NCBI RefSeq assembly: GCF_005845215.1
Contig: NZ_SPHO01000004.1
Coordinates: 248,001-312,000, forward strand
Source of the DNA: Clostridium sp. 1001271st1 H5
GTDB taxonomy: Bacteria; Bacillota; Clostridia; Lachnospirales; Lachnospiraceae
Direction of reading: 5' to 3'
Length of the DNA: 64,000 nt
The position numbers and the translations under genes are program-made. The notes below the pieces were generated by a model. That model was not told the DNA's origin. It searched no databases and saw only the letters and a list, made by a program, of their open reading frames with translations. The first letter of the stretch is position 1. Each line of letters starts with the position of its first letter. Shown here piece after piece: positions 51,452 to 60,257 of this stretch.

Positions 51452-52381
51452 TCACTGCGTCTGCGTTCCCCCGGCCAGCAGTCCTTTCACTTTATAATAG
51501 CTCTCCAGCTCCCCAACCGTACAGGCCTTGGCTGCCAGCAGCTTCTTGGCCTCGGCCATTGCTTTGCGCTTGGTGCGTCCGGCACCGGACTCGTCGCCCA
51601 GGGCTTTTACGTACTGGTCCAGGAGTTCCTCCAGGGTTTCCAGGTCGCCTTTTTCCTGCCGGATGGAATCCAGGTATTTTACTTCCTTCATGGTCAGGCT
51701 GGCCTGTTCCAGAAGGTCGGGGCGGCGCTCCAGTGTGCGCTTTATGGATTGCTGCCTGCGCCACTCCTCAATGTTTTTGTGGTGTCCGCTCAAGAGTACT
51801 TCCGGGACTTCCATGCCGCGGAACACTTCAGGCCGGGTGTATTGGGGGTATTCCAGCAGATTGTCGTGGAAGGACTCCTCCTCTGCTGAGGTTTCATTGT
51901 TCAGCACCCCCGGCACCAGGCGGGAGATGCAGTCTATCATGACCATGGCGGGAAGTTCCCCGCCGGTGAGGACGTAGTCCCCTGCGGAAAGATAGTCCGT
52001 GGCAATCAGCTCCAGGGCCCGCTCGTCAATTCCTTCATAATGCCCGCAGAGAAAAACCAGGTCTTCCTCCCTGGCCAGCTCCTGGGCTATGGTCTGGTTA
52101 AATACCCTGCCCTGGGGCGTCATGTATATGAGCCTGGGCCTCCTGCCGATGCGGCTGCACAGGGCCTCGTATGCCTCGCACACAGGTCCGGGCTGCATAA
52201 CCATGCCCGCGCCGCCGCCGTATGGGGCATCGTCCACATGCCTGTGCTTGTCCTTTGAATAATCCCTGATGTCAATGGCTTCCACGGATATGGTTTTGCT
52301 CTCCATGGCCCGTCCCGTTATGCTGGTTCCCAGGCCTCCCATGACCATCTCAGGGAACAGTGTCAGTATGTGAAAATTCAT
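51452..52381 (-). CDS. trmD: tRNA (guanine37-N1)-methyltransferase with C-terminal extension
   Basis: TrmD methylates G37 of tRNAs with SAM and prevents +1 frameshifts. The SPOUT core is clear: MNFHILTLFPEMV, LCGHYEGIDER and the knot LSAGDYVLTGGELPAMVMID (about residues 130-150), and LLSGHHKNIEEWR. The protein has 309 residues, some 65 more than the usual 240-250; the extra part (from about VKYLDSIRQEKGDLETLEEL) is charged and helical. Its ATG overlaps the mutS stop by 4 bp. It is not next to rimM, rpsP or rplS. Confidence 0.93.
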   Translation of the reverse strand: MNFHILTLFPEMVMGGLGTSITGRAMESKTISVEAIDIRDYSKDKHRHVDDAPYGGGAGMVMQPGPVCEAYEALCSRIGRRPRLIYMTPQGRVFNQTIAQELAREEDLVFLCGHYEGIDERALELIATDYLSAGDYVLTGGELPAMVMIDCISRLVPGVLNNETSAEEESFHDNLLEYPQYTRPEVFRGMEVPEVLLSGHHKNIEEWRRQQSIKRTLERRPDLLEQASLTMKEVKYLDSIRQEKGDLETLEELLDQYVKALGDESGAGRTKRKAMAEAKKLLAAKACTVGELESYYKVKGLLAGGTQTQ

Positions 52382-55050
52382 CCTGTCTCCTTCCAGCGGT
52401 TCTTAAGCTTTGTCTGAAGACGGTACAGGGTGTTCATGGCATCCAGCGGCGTCATGGTGGACAGCTCCAGGCTGTCCAGCTCCCGGATGATGTCGTCGTC
52501 CTTTACCGTGTCAAAGAAGGACAGCTGCTGCAGGTCCACCTCATCCGGCTTCGGCACCGCCTTGTGCTGGGTGATGTTGGAGCTGATTTCCGCGATTTCC
52601 TTGGCCCTGGCCGTGATGTCCGCATCGCTTAATTCCTCTGCAATTTCTTTTGCCCTGGCTATGACGGAATCCGGCACGCCGGCCAGTTTTGCGACCTGGA
52701 TGCCGTAACTCTTATCTGCACCGCCGCGGACAATCTTGCGCAGGAACACGATGTCGTCCCCCTGCTCCTTTACCGCTATACAATAATTCTTTACCCCTGC
52801 TATGGTGCCCTCCAGCTCTGTCAGCTCATGATAATGGGTGGCGAACAGGGTCTTGGCTCCCAAAAGCTTGGAATTGCTGATGTGTTCTATGACAGCCCAG
52901 GCAATGGATAAGCCGTCAAAGGTGCTGGTTCCCCTTCCGATTTCATCCAGCACAAGAAGACTGTTCCTGGTGGCGTTCCGCAGAATGTTGGCCACCTCTG
53001 TCATTTCCACCATAAAGGTGCTCTGGCCGCTGGCCAGGTCGTCGGAGGCACCCACCCTGGTGAAAATGCGGTCGCATATGCCGATGTCGGCTTCCTGGGC
53101 AGGCACAAAACTGCCCAGCTGGGCCATGAGTACAATCAGGGCCACCTGGCGCATATAGGTGGATTTGCCTGCCATGTTTGGCCCGGTGATAACGGACAGC
53201 CGGTTCTTTCCATTGTCTAAGAAGGTATCGTTGGCCACGAACATGTCGTCCCGCATCATCTGCTCCACAACGGGATGACGGCCGTTCTTGATTTGAATCA
53301 CGCCCTTGTCGTTGATGGAGGGCTTCACATAGTTGCGGCGGGTAGCCACCACGGACAGGGAACAGAATACATCAATTCCGGCTATGGATTTGGCAGTCTT
53401 CTGGATACGGACCACCTCTGCTCCGATTTTGTCCCTGACCTGGCAGAACAGGTCGTACTCCAGGGAAACCAGCTTTTCCTCCGCGCCCATGATGATATCT
53501 TCCAGCTGCTTTAATTCATCTGTGGTGAACCGTTCTGCATTGGTCAGTGTCTGCTTGCGGATGTAGTAATCCGGCACCTGGTCCTTAAAGGAGTTGGTCA
53601 CTTCAAAATAATAGCCGAATACCTTGTTGAATTTTACCTTCAGCGTCTTGATGCCTGTTTTTTCTTTTTCCTTTGCCTCTAACTCCGCCAGCCAGTTCTT
53701 GCCTTCCGTCTTGGCCTGGCGCAGCTTGTCCGCCTCCTCATTGTAGCCGTCCCTTATGATTCCGCCCTCCCTGACCGTAATGGGCGGGTCCTCCACAATA
53801 GAGTCCCCTATGAGCTTAAAAATGTCCTGCAACGGGTCCAGCTCCCTGGCCAGCTCCGCCAGAAGCTCGCTGTTAAACTCTCCCAGTATCCGTTTGATAT
53901 AAGGAAGCATTTCCAGGGAGCTTCTGAAAGCAATCAGGTCCCTTGGGTTGGCTGTTTTATAGCTGATTCGCCCTATCAGACGCTCCAGGTCATAGATGGG
54001 ATTTAAATACTCACAGATTTCTTCCCTGGAAATATAGTTCATGTTCAGCTCTTCCACTGCGTTCTGGCGCCTGATGATTTCATCCCTGTGAATCAGCGGC
54101 TGTTCGATGCAGGCGCGCAGCAGCCTGGCCCCCATGGCTGTTTTTGTCTTATCCAGAACCCACAAAAGGGTGCCGCGTTTCTGCTTTTCACGCATGGTTT
54201 CCACCAGCTCCAGATTCCTTCTGGTGGAGGTGTCTATGACCATGTACTGGCCGGTGGAATAGGGGGTAATGGCGGTGATGTGCTCCAGGGTGCTCTTCTG
54301 CGTCTCATAGATATACTGCATCACGGCTCCGGCGGCAATGATGCCCGTGGCATAGTCCTCCAGCCCCAGTCCCACCAGGGCTCCCACCCTGAAATGCTCC
54401 ATCAGCACCCGCCGGCAGGACTCCTCGCCAAAAAAGCGGCTGTCCAGGGCGGAAATCACTACCTGATAACGGTTTTTAAGCTCGTCCATATCCACGCCGG
54501 ACATGTAAAAGGCATTGTTGCAGATAATCTCAGATGGGGAAAACTTGTTGATTTCATCGAACAGTTCCCGGTCCGAATCCACCTCAGTCACCATGAAATC
54601 CCCGGTGCTGATATCTGCTGTGGATATGCCGTAAACGCCATCCATATATACAATACCCATCAGGTAATTGTTCTTTGTCTCATCCAGCACCTGGGAGCTG
54701 GTAATGGTTCCCGGCGTCACCACACGGATTACCTCCCGCTTCACCAGGCCCTTGGCCTGCCTGGGGTCCTCCATCTGCTCTGCGATGGCGACCTTATACC
54801 CCTTCTGGACCAGGCGGTACAGGTAGGAATCCACTGCGTGGAACGGAACCCCGCACATAGGGGCCCGCTCAGCAAGACCGCAGTCCTTCCCTGTAAGGGT
54901 TATCTCCAGTTCTTTTGACACTGTCAGGGCATCATCGAAAAACATCTCATAGAAGTCCCCCAGACGGTAAAACAGGACACAGTCCGGGTACTCCTTCTTT
55001 GTCTCCATATAATGCTGCATCATGGGAGATAATTGTGACAAATCTATCAA
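52378..55050 (-). CDS. mutS: DNA mismatch repair protein MutS
   Basis: MutS recognises base mismatches and starts mismatch repair. The 890-residue protein has the mismatch-binding motif RLGDFYEMFFDDA near residue 33, the connector and lever domains, and the ATPase with Walker A GPNMAGKSTYM (about residue 620) and Walker B SLLVLDEIGRGTSTFDG. It starts with TTG at 55050, with GAGAGG 8 bp upstream; the first ATG is 9 codons later. mutL is not in the window. miaB lies 89 bp upstream, a common miaB-mutS order. Confidence 0.96.
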   Translation of the reverse strand: MIDLSQLSPMMQHYMETKKEYPDCVLFYRLGDFYEMFFDDALTVSKELEITLTGKDCGLAERAPMCGVPFHAVDSYLYRLVQKGYKVAIAEQMEDPRQAKGLVKREVIRVVTPGTITSSQVLDETKNNYLMGIVYMDGVYGISTADISTGDFMVTEVDSDRELFDEINKFSPSEIICNNAFYMSGVDMDELKNRYQVVISALDSRFFGEESCRRVLMEHFRVGALVGLGLEDYATGIIAAGAVMQYIYETQKSTLEHITAITPYSTGQYMVIDTSTRRNLELVETMREKQKRGTLLWVLDKTKTAMGARLLRACIEQPLIHRDEIIRRQNAVEELNMNYISREEICEYLNPIYDLERLIGRISYKTANPRDLIAFRSSLEMLPYIKRILGEFNSELLAELARELDPLQDIFKLIGDSIVEDPPITVREGGIIRDGYNEEADKLRQAKTEGKNWLAELEAKEKEKTGIKTLKVKFNKVFGYYFEVTNSFKDQVPDYYIRKQTLTNAERFTTDELKQLEDIIMGAEEKLVSLEYDLFCQVRDKIGAEVVRIQKTAKSIAGIDVFCSLSVVATRRNYVKPSINDKGVIQIKNGRHPVVEQMMRDDMFVANDTFLDNGKNRLSVITGPNMAGKSTYMRQVALIVLMAQLGSFVPAQEADIGICDRIFTRVGASDDLASGQSTFMVEMTEVANILRNATRNSLLVLDEIGRGTSTFDGLSIAWAVIEHISNSKLLGAKTLFATHYHELTELEGTIAGVKNYCIAVKEQGDDIVFLRKIVRGGADKSYGIQVAKLAGVPDSVIARAKEIAEELSDADITARAKEIAEISSNITQHKAVPKPDEVDLQQLSFFDTVKDDDIIRELDSLELSTMTPLDAMNTLYRLQTKLKNRWKETG

Positions 55051-55139
55051 AATGCTGACCTCTCTTCTCTAGTATGCTTGGTTTTTCTTGATTTATCTTA
55101 TTTGGTTTTAATCTGACTGGTTTTGGACGGCTGTGCCTG

Positions 55140-56645
55140 CTAATTCTCCTTATCAGCCACATGCCCCATGTAATAAAACCCTCTGCTCTCCTGCAAATAC
55201 ACCGGCACCAGCTTTCCAATCATGGATGCATCCCCCGGGAAGTGAACCACTGTGTTGTTGGACAGGCGGCCGGTCATAAGGCCCGGGGTGTGGCTGTTGA
55301 CCTCTTCCACCAGAACCTCCTGGACGGTTTCTGCATCCCGCCCGCAGACCTCTGCCGAAATATCCTGTACTTCCTTTAAAAGGCGGTCAAACCGTTCCTT
55401 CACAACCGCCTCCGGCACCTGGTCCTCCATGGCTGCCGCCGGCGTGCCGGTGCGCTTGGAATAGATGAATGTAAATGCGCTGTCAAACCGCACCTTTCTC
55501 ACCACATCCATGGTCTCCTCAAAATCCTCATCCGTCTCGCCCGGAAACCCTACAATGATGTCTGTTGTCAGTGAAATGCCCGGCACTGCCTTCTTAATCC
55601 GCTCTGCCAAATCCAGATACTGCTCCTTGGTATAGCGGCGGTTCATGACCTTCAGTATCCGGCTGCTGCCGGACTGGAGAGGCAGGTGCAGGTGGCGGCA
55701 GATTTTTTTGGACCTGGCCATGACCTCTATAAGTTCGTCGGATAAATCTTTTGGATGGGATGTCATAAAACGGATTCGCTCAATTCCGTCTATTTTTTCC
55801 ACTTCCTCCAAAAGCCGGGCAAAGGTCATGGGATGGTCCAGGTTCTTTCCATAGGAATTTACATTTTGGCCAAGGAGCATGATTTCCACCACTCCATCCG
55901 CTGCCAGCTTCTGTATTTCCTTTATAATTTCTTCCGGCCTGCGGCTGCGCTCCCGCCCCCTTACATAGGGTACGATGCAGTAACTGCAGAAATTATTGCA
56001 GCCAAACATGATGTTGACTCCGGATTTGAAGGGGAACTTGCGCTCCACCGGCAAATCCTCCACAATCTGGTCCGTATCCTTCCAGACATCCACCACCATC
56101 TTCGGTTTCCCCTGCTTTTGTCCGTCCCCGGTCCGCCGCTCCAGGCACTGGGATACCAGCTCAGCCAGCTTAAATATGTTATGGGTTCCGAAGATTAAAT
56201 CCACGTAGCGGTAGCTCTTCCTGATTTTAGCCACCACTTCCTCCTCCTGCATCATACAGCCGCACAGGGCAATCATCATGTCAGGATGTTTCTTCTTATA
56301 GGCCCCCAGCTGTCCCAGCCGGCCGTAAACCCGCAGGTTGGCATTTTCCCGCACCGTACAGGTGTTGTAGAGCACAAAATCCGCTTCCTCTGATTCCACG
56401 GCCCTGTAGCCGATGGTTTCCAGAATTCCCAAAAGCTTTTCCGAATCCCTGGCATTCATCTGGCATCCGAAGGTGTTGATGCAGCAGGTAAGGGGGCGTC
56501 CCAGTCTGGCGGAGCATTCAGCCAGCTGTCTCCTGGCCCGCTCCATGAAGTACTGCTGCCGCTCTGGCTCCGCGGCAGGCGGTCCCTGGTTTATGGTTGT
56601 CTCTGCATTTTCTATGTTGTCCATGGTATCTCTGGATTCTTCCAT
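55140..56645 (-). CDS. miaB: tRNA-2-methylthio-N6-dimethylallyladenosine synthase
   Basis: MiaB, a radical-SAM enzyme, adds a methylthio group to i6A37 of tRNAs that read U-starting codons. The 501-residue protein has an N-terminal extension of about 55 residues, then the UPF0004 domain (CCINTFGCQMNARDSEKLLG), the radical-SAM motif CNNFCSYCIVPYVRGRERSR (about residue 215), and a C-terminal TRAM domain. AAGGAG lies 7 bp before the ATG. GCQMNARDSE separates it from RimO at 21630. Confidence 0.95.
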   Translation of the reverse strand: MEESRDTMDNIENAETTINQGPPAAEPERQQYFMERARRQLAECSARLGRPLTCCINTFGCQMNARDSEKLLGILETIGYRAVESEEADFVLYNTCTVRENANLRVYGRLGQLGAYKKKHPDMMIALCGCMMQEEEVVAKIRKSYRYVDLIFGTHNIFKLAELVSQCLERRTGDGQKQGKPKMVVDVWKDTDQIVEDLPVERKFPFKSGVNIMFGCNNFCSYCIVPYVRGRERSRRPEEIIKEIQKLAADGVVEIMLLGQNVNSYGKNLDHPMTFARLLEEVEKIDGIERIRFMTSHPKDLSDELIEVMARSKKICRHLHLPLQSGSSRILKVMNRRYTKEQYLDLAERIKKAVPGISLTTDIIVGFPGETDEDFEETMDVVRKVRFDSAFTFIYSKRTGTPAAAMEDQVPEAVVKERFDRLLKEVQDISAEVCGRDAETVQEVLVEEVNSHTPGLMTGRLSNNTVVHFPGDASMIGKLVPVYLQESRGFYYMGHVADKEN

Positions 56646-56783
56646 TTATCTGCTCCTTAGCTTCTATTTAAGTATTTCCGTCTTTCCTGAAACGCATAGC
56701 AGGCCGGGCCTTTTGCACGGTCCAGCCAATCATGATTAACAGTATGAATTTTACTTTAAAATGGCCGGGAAGTCAACCAAGTA

Positions 56784-56815
56784 TTGGAGCAGGGGCAGAA
56801 AATGCCCTGCTCCAA
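56784..56815 (-). terminator. Hairpin downstream of yfcC
   Basis: TTGGAGCAGGG (56784-56794) and CCCTGCTCCAA (56805-56815) form an 11-bp stem. The minus-strand tail (TACTTGG) is only weakly T-rich, so it may act mainly as a 3' stabiliser. Confidence 0.55.
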
Positions 56816-56859
56816 CTATTTTGCCCCGCAGCCGGTGGTTCAAACCAACTGCCAAGCCC

Positions 56860-58605
56860 TTACTGCAGGTTAATGGCTATGGCAACAGCAATGGCCGCGG
56901 TTCCCATAAGGAAGAAAAACGCCTGCATCTTAATCTGGAATTTTGCCCATTTTCCCCAGTCAATCCTGGCAACGCCCAGGACCCCAATCAGACTGGCGGA
57001 AACAGGTGTGAACGCATCCACAAATCCGGCGCCCATCTGGAATGCCAGCACAGCCACCTGGCGTGTGACGCCTACCAGGTCCGCAAGAGGCGCCATGATG
57101 GGCATGGTCAGGGCTGCCTGTCCTGAGTTGGAGGTTACAATCAGATTAAAGCAGCTCTGGAACAGGTACATGAACAGTGCGCCGATAAATGAGGGCACTC
57201 CTGCCAGTGCATTTCCAATGGTGTACAAAATCGTATTCAGCGTGGAAGCCACATTTGCATCGGAACCGCCCAGCACCAGAAGGATTCCTTTGGCCATACC
57301 CACAACCACCGCGGTTCCCGCCAGGTCGGCCACGCCGCTCTGGAATGCAGAGGCCATTCCGTTAACCGTCATGTCATTGAGCTTAAAAATAACTGCGGTC
57401 ACACCGGCCGCAAATCCCATCACAAAGAACTGGGAGGCGATTTCCGGGATATAATAGCCTTCACTGGTAACTCCCCAGATAATCCAAATCAGGACTGCCA
57501 GCATCTCCAGAAGAATCAGCTTATGGCCCAGGTTAAACTCCCTTTCCTCCTCTGATACGCTGGTCATCCTTCCCCTGAAATAGGCGTCGCTCTCATATAC
57601 CACGGAGTGGGCGGGATTCTTACGTACCTTTTCAGCGTAAATCATCATATATCCTGCAGAAAGCAGAGTGACAATCACCCACATGACCAGACGGAAGCCT
57701 GCGCCGGACAGAACCGGTATTCCGGCTATTCCCTGGGCCACTGCAACGGAAAAGGGGCTCATCCATGAAACCGCGTTGCCCACCTGGGACGCCACATAAG
57801 TAACAGTAATGGCCACAATGGAGTCATAGCCCAGCGCAATTACAAAGGGCACCATAATCATAGAAAAGGGAATGCACTCCTCCGCCATTCCAAAGGTGGC
57901 GCCTCCCAGTGAAAACAGGATGAATAACAGCGGCAGGGCCAGGCGTTCCAATCCCTTTGTCTTCTTGATAAAGGCGTAAATGCCTGCATCAATGGCCCCT
58001 GTTTTCATAATGATGCCAAAGGAGCCTCCCACCACCAGAATCAATGCGCAGATACCGACTGCTGAGCCGGAACGGTCCCCTGTCACCAGGCCCTCAAACA
58101 CATAGTTCAGGAAGCCGAATCCCCCAAAATCCTCTGTGCCCCATATCTTCGCCGTCTTATGGAGCTTCTGGCTGGTATCATAGATGGATTCGCCGTACTG
58201 TCCGTACAGCACGTCATCTGTCAGCCCCAGTTCATCCAGGTCCTCCTGGGTCCACTCAGACGAATCCGTGTCAAGAAATGCATCCAGCTCACCCGGGGCA
58301 ACACCCAGGGATTCCATCAATGCTTCATCCCCGCTCATGGCTGTCAGGTCATTCTTCACCGCTTCCTGGTCCAGACGATAGCTGTAGCGGAATGTGTCCG
58401 CCATAAGCACGGTCTTTGTCTTGACCGCACCGTTGGAATCCGTATATTCCACCTTGTGGGTACTGAATTTTCCTGCCGGAATCAAAAATGTCAGCATCCA
58501 GCATACGAATATAGCAGCAAATATAATGGCGTACGTATGGGGCGTCTTCATCTTTGTATAATCCCGCTTCGGGGCGCCGGCCTTCTTTTTGTTGTTAAAT
58601 GGCAT
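56860..58605 (-). CDS. YfcC-family membrane carrier
   Basis: The 581-residue protein has about 12 membrane helices (MKTPHTYAIIFAAIFVCWML at the first). A soluble loop of around 100 residues lies between the first and second helix (about residues 45-140). It fits the YfcC/DcuC-like family, usually annotated as basic amino acid or C4-dicarboxylate anaerobic carriers, and its substrate cannot be inferred. AAGGAGAG lies 9 bp before the ATG. It is transcribed alone from a promoter with an inverted repeat. Confidence 0.82.
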   Translation of the reverse strand: MPFNNKKKAGAPKRDYTKMKTPHTYAIIFAAIFVCWMLTFLIPAGKFSTHKVEYTDSNGAVKTKTVLMADTFRYSYRLDQEAVKNDLTAMSGDEALMESLGVAPGELDAFLDTDSSEWTQEDLDELGLTDDVLYGQYGESIYDTSQKLHKTAKIWGTEDFGGFGFLNYVFEGLVTGDRSGSAVGICALILVVGGSFGIIMKTGAIDAGIYAFIKKTKGLERLALPLLFILFSLGGATFGMAEECIPFSMIMVPFVIALGYDSIVAITVTYVASQVGNAVSWMSPFSVAVAQGIAGIPVLSGAGFRLVMWVIVTLLSAGYMMIYAEKVRKNPAHSVVYESDAYFRGRMTSVSEEEREFNLGHKLILLEMLAVLIWIIWGVTSEGYYIPEIASQFFVMGFAAGVTAVIFKLNDMTVNGMASAFQSGVADLAGTAVVVGMAKGILLVLGGSDANVASTLNTILYTIGNALAGVPSFIGALFMYLFQSCFNLIVTSNSGQAALTMPIMAPLADLVGVTRQVAVLAFQMGAGFVDAFTPVSASLIGVLGVARIDWGKWAKFQIKMQAFFFLMGTAAIAVAIAINLQ

Positions 58606-58637
58606 GGTTTGTCTCTCTCCTTATGATAGAAATATTA

Positions 58638-58717
58638 AGGCCGCCAGGTATGCGGCCTGTCAGACATGCCATTCCATTTTACCCTAATACCTGAAATTTA
58701 ACAATACAAATTTCGGG
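58638..58717 (-). promoter_or_regulatory. yfcC promoter region with two inverted repeats
   Basis: On the minus strand TTGTTA (58699-58704) and TAAAAT (58676-58681) are 17 bp apart. CCTGAAATTT/AAATTTCGGG (58690-58699 with 58708-58717) straddles the -35 box, and AGGCCGC/GCGGCCT (58638-58658) forms a hairpin in the leader. Both are candidate control sites. Confidence 0.5.
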
Positions 58718-58793
58718 TTATTTCGATTTCGGTCTTTGGATTTTTATGAGGATTCCGACGGTTCTTCCGTCACCCCCTCCCCAGTTTCTCTCC

Positions 58794-59249
58794 TTACTCC
58801 TCCCCTTCATCCTCGTATTCCCGTTCCAGCCTGTCTGCCCTTTTCTTTTCAATCCTTACTATCGCCACTTTTGTGAGCAGGAATACCGCAGCAAAGATCA
58901 GCACCCCCGGAACCATCTCGTTGGCATCCAGGTTTTCCTGTCTTGTACTGCGCCAGAAAAACAGGATGAAAACCAGGGCGCCCACTGTAACGGAAACAAG
59001 ATTGCGTCTGACACGCTGTTTCCGGCCGCTGTTTTCCGGCTGGTACAGGCTGAATTTCAGCTGCCTTGCCCTTACATACTGATACAGGGGAGCCAGAATC
59101 AATACGACATATTCCACCACGCAGTCCCGTATTCCTTTCCCCAGCAGCAGGACCTTCACTGCAAAGGCCGCCGCCACAAATACATACATAATCATTGCCA
59201 TCTCACTTAATATTTTATTTCTTACCTGTGTCATTCGTTCATCCATCAT
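58794..59249 (-). CDS. DUF6773-like membrane protein
   Basis: The 151-residue protein (start ATG 59249, AAAGGAGA 8 bp upstream) has four hydrophobic segments, including MAMIMYVFVAAAFAVKVLLL and VSVTVGALVFILFFW, and a charged C-terminal tail (RLEREYEDEGEE). I associate it from memory with DUF6773-like proteins that pair with small HTH regulators in Clostridia. Function is unknown; a regulator/membrane-sensor pair with the HTH gene 59 bp upstream is likely. Confidence 0.65.
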   Translation of the reverse strand: MMDERMTQVRNKILSEMAMIMYVFVAAAFAVKVLLLGKGIRDCVVEYVVLILAPLYQYVRARQLKFSLYQPENSGRKQRVRRNLVSVTVGALVFILFFWRSTRQENLDANEMVPGVLIFAAVFLLTKVAIVRIEKKRADRLEREYEDEGEE

Positions 59250-59308
59250 ATCAGGATTCTCCTTTCGTTTCCTCCGGTTTCCGTTCCCTCCGGTTTTCAT
59301 ATTTCCTG

Positions 59309-59509
59309 TTACTCCTCCCAGAACAGTTCATCCAGTGTCTTGTGAAGCACCCTGCAGATTGCCAGGCAAAGATTCAGCGTCGGGTTGTACTTCCCCGCCT
59401 CTATCATTCCAATGGTCTGGCGGGTTACGCCTACCAGCTCCGCCAGTTCCTCCTGGGATAAATCCATGCCTGCCCTGGCTGCTTTCATTTTCAGGTTCTT
59501 CCCTGCCAT
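59309..59509 (-). CDS. Small XRE-type HTH regulator
   Basis: The 66-residue protein MAGKNLKMKAARAGMDLSQE onward has the HTH_3 fold with QEELAELVGVTRQTIGMIEAG as recognition region and ends LDELFWEE. It matches the short YozG/YvaO-like DNA-binding regulators without an effector domain. The ATG at 59509 has GGAGG 6 bp upstream. It forms an operon with the downstream membrane protein and may control it. Confidence 0.85.
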   Translation of the reverse strand: MAGKNLKMKAARAGMDLSQEELAELVGVTRQTIGMIEAGKYNPTLNLCLAICRVLHKTLDELFWEE

Positions 59510-59627
59510 TCCATTCCTCCTCTCAGGACCTCTATCCTCTTCCTTATTTAACGTTCTATATTGCATATTATAATTTATATCTTCCCGAATGTAAAGTATA
59601 TATTGCATTTTGTTTATTACATTTTCC

Positions 59628-59728
59628 TTAAGGCATGTCCCAGTGGCGGAAGCTGTAAATCCCGTTTTTCAGAGCCAGGGCAGCCCATGCAGGTTTCCTC
59701 CTGTCATCAGCAGGAAACCTGCATGGGC
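59628..59728. repeat. Dispersed motif (copy 2) plus a 17-bp inverted repeat
   Basis: TTAAGGCATGTCCC at 59628-59641 repeats the 49384 motif. GCCCATGCAGGTTTCCT (59683-59699) and its complement (59712-59728) form a perfect 17-bp stem; the right arm encodes the last residues of the AraC protein. No T-run follows, so it is not a classic terminator. Confidence 0.6.
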
Positions 59729-60081
59729 GCTGCCGGTATCCTGGGCATTTCCTTGTACTTCTTAGGCGGCATCCCCACCACCTTCTTAAATGCCCGCGAA
59801 AAATAATACTGATTGTCATATCCCAGATGCTGGGCCACCTGATATATATGCAGGTCCGTGCTGCTGAGAAGATAGCAGGCCTGCTCCATTTTCATGTTAA
59901 TGTAATAGTCCATGGGAGCACACTGGACGCATTCCTTAAAGACTGCATTGAGATAGCTCTCTGACAATCCCGCTTCCCTTGCAATCCGGGTCAGTGTCAG
60001 ATTCTCCTGCAGATGCTCCCTCATATAGGCAGTCACGCGATTCAGATATTGATTCTTTGCTGTCCTGCATCTTCTCTCCAA
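59707..60081 (-). CDS. AraC-type DNA-binding protein, HTH domain only
   Basis: The 124-residue protein consists of a single AraC double-HTH (NLTLTRIAREAGLSESYLNA, then DLHIYQVAQHLGYDNQYYFS and the GMPPKKYKE end). No sensor domain is present; an in-frame stop lies seven codons before the TTG start (GAGGAG 6 bp upstream). It may be a free-standing DNA-binding protein or the remnant of a larger regulator. It is divergent from another AraC gene, 176 bp away. Confidence 0.75.
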   Translation of the reverse strand: MERRCRTAKNQYLNRVTAYMREHLQENLTLTRIAREAGLSESYLNAVFKECVQCAPMDYYINMKMEQACYLLSSTDLHIYQVAQHLGYDNQYYFSRAFKKVVGMPPKKYKEMPRIPAAPMQVSC

Positions 60082-60181
60082 AGCAATCTCCTCTTTTCTT
60101 CATTTTGTATTTCTTCTGATTCCTATTATAAAAAAACAGAGGGATTTATCCTTGAAAATCATGCGCAGAAAAGGGAATATA

Positions 60182-60210
60182 TTGAGTTTTTTATGTAAAA
60201 ATGTTATAAT
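60182..60210 (+). promoter_or_regulatory. Promoter of the AraC regulator gene at 60258
   Basis: TTGAGT (60182-60187) and TATAAT (60205-60210) are 17 bp apart, 47 bp ahead of the ATG. Confidence 0.75.
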
Positions 60211-60257
60211 TCATGGAATATAACCAGACAATATTGAGATTAAAGGAGTCCAATGCC

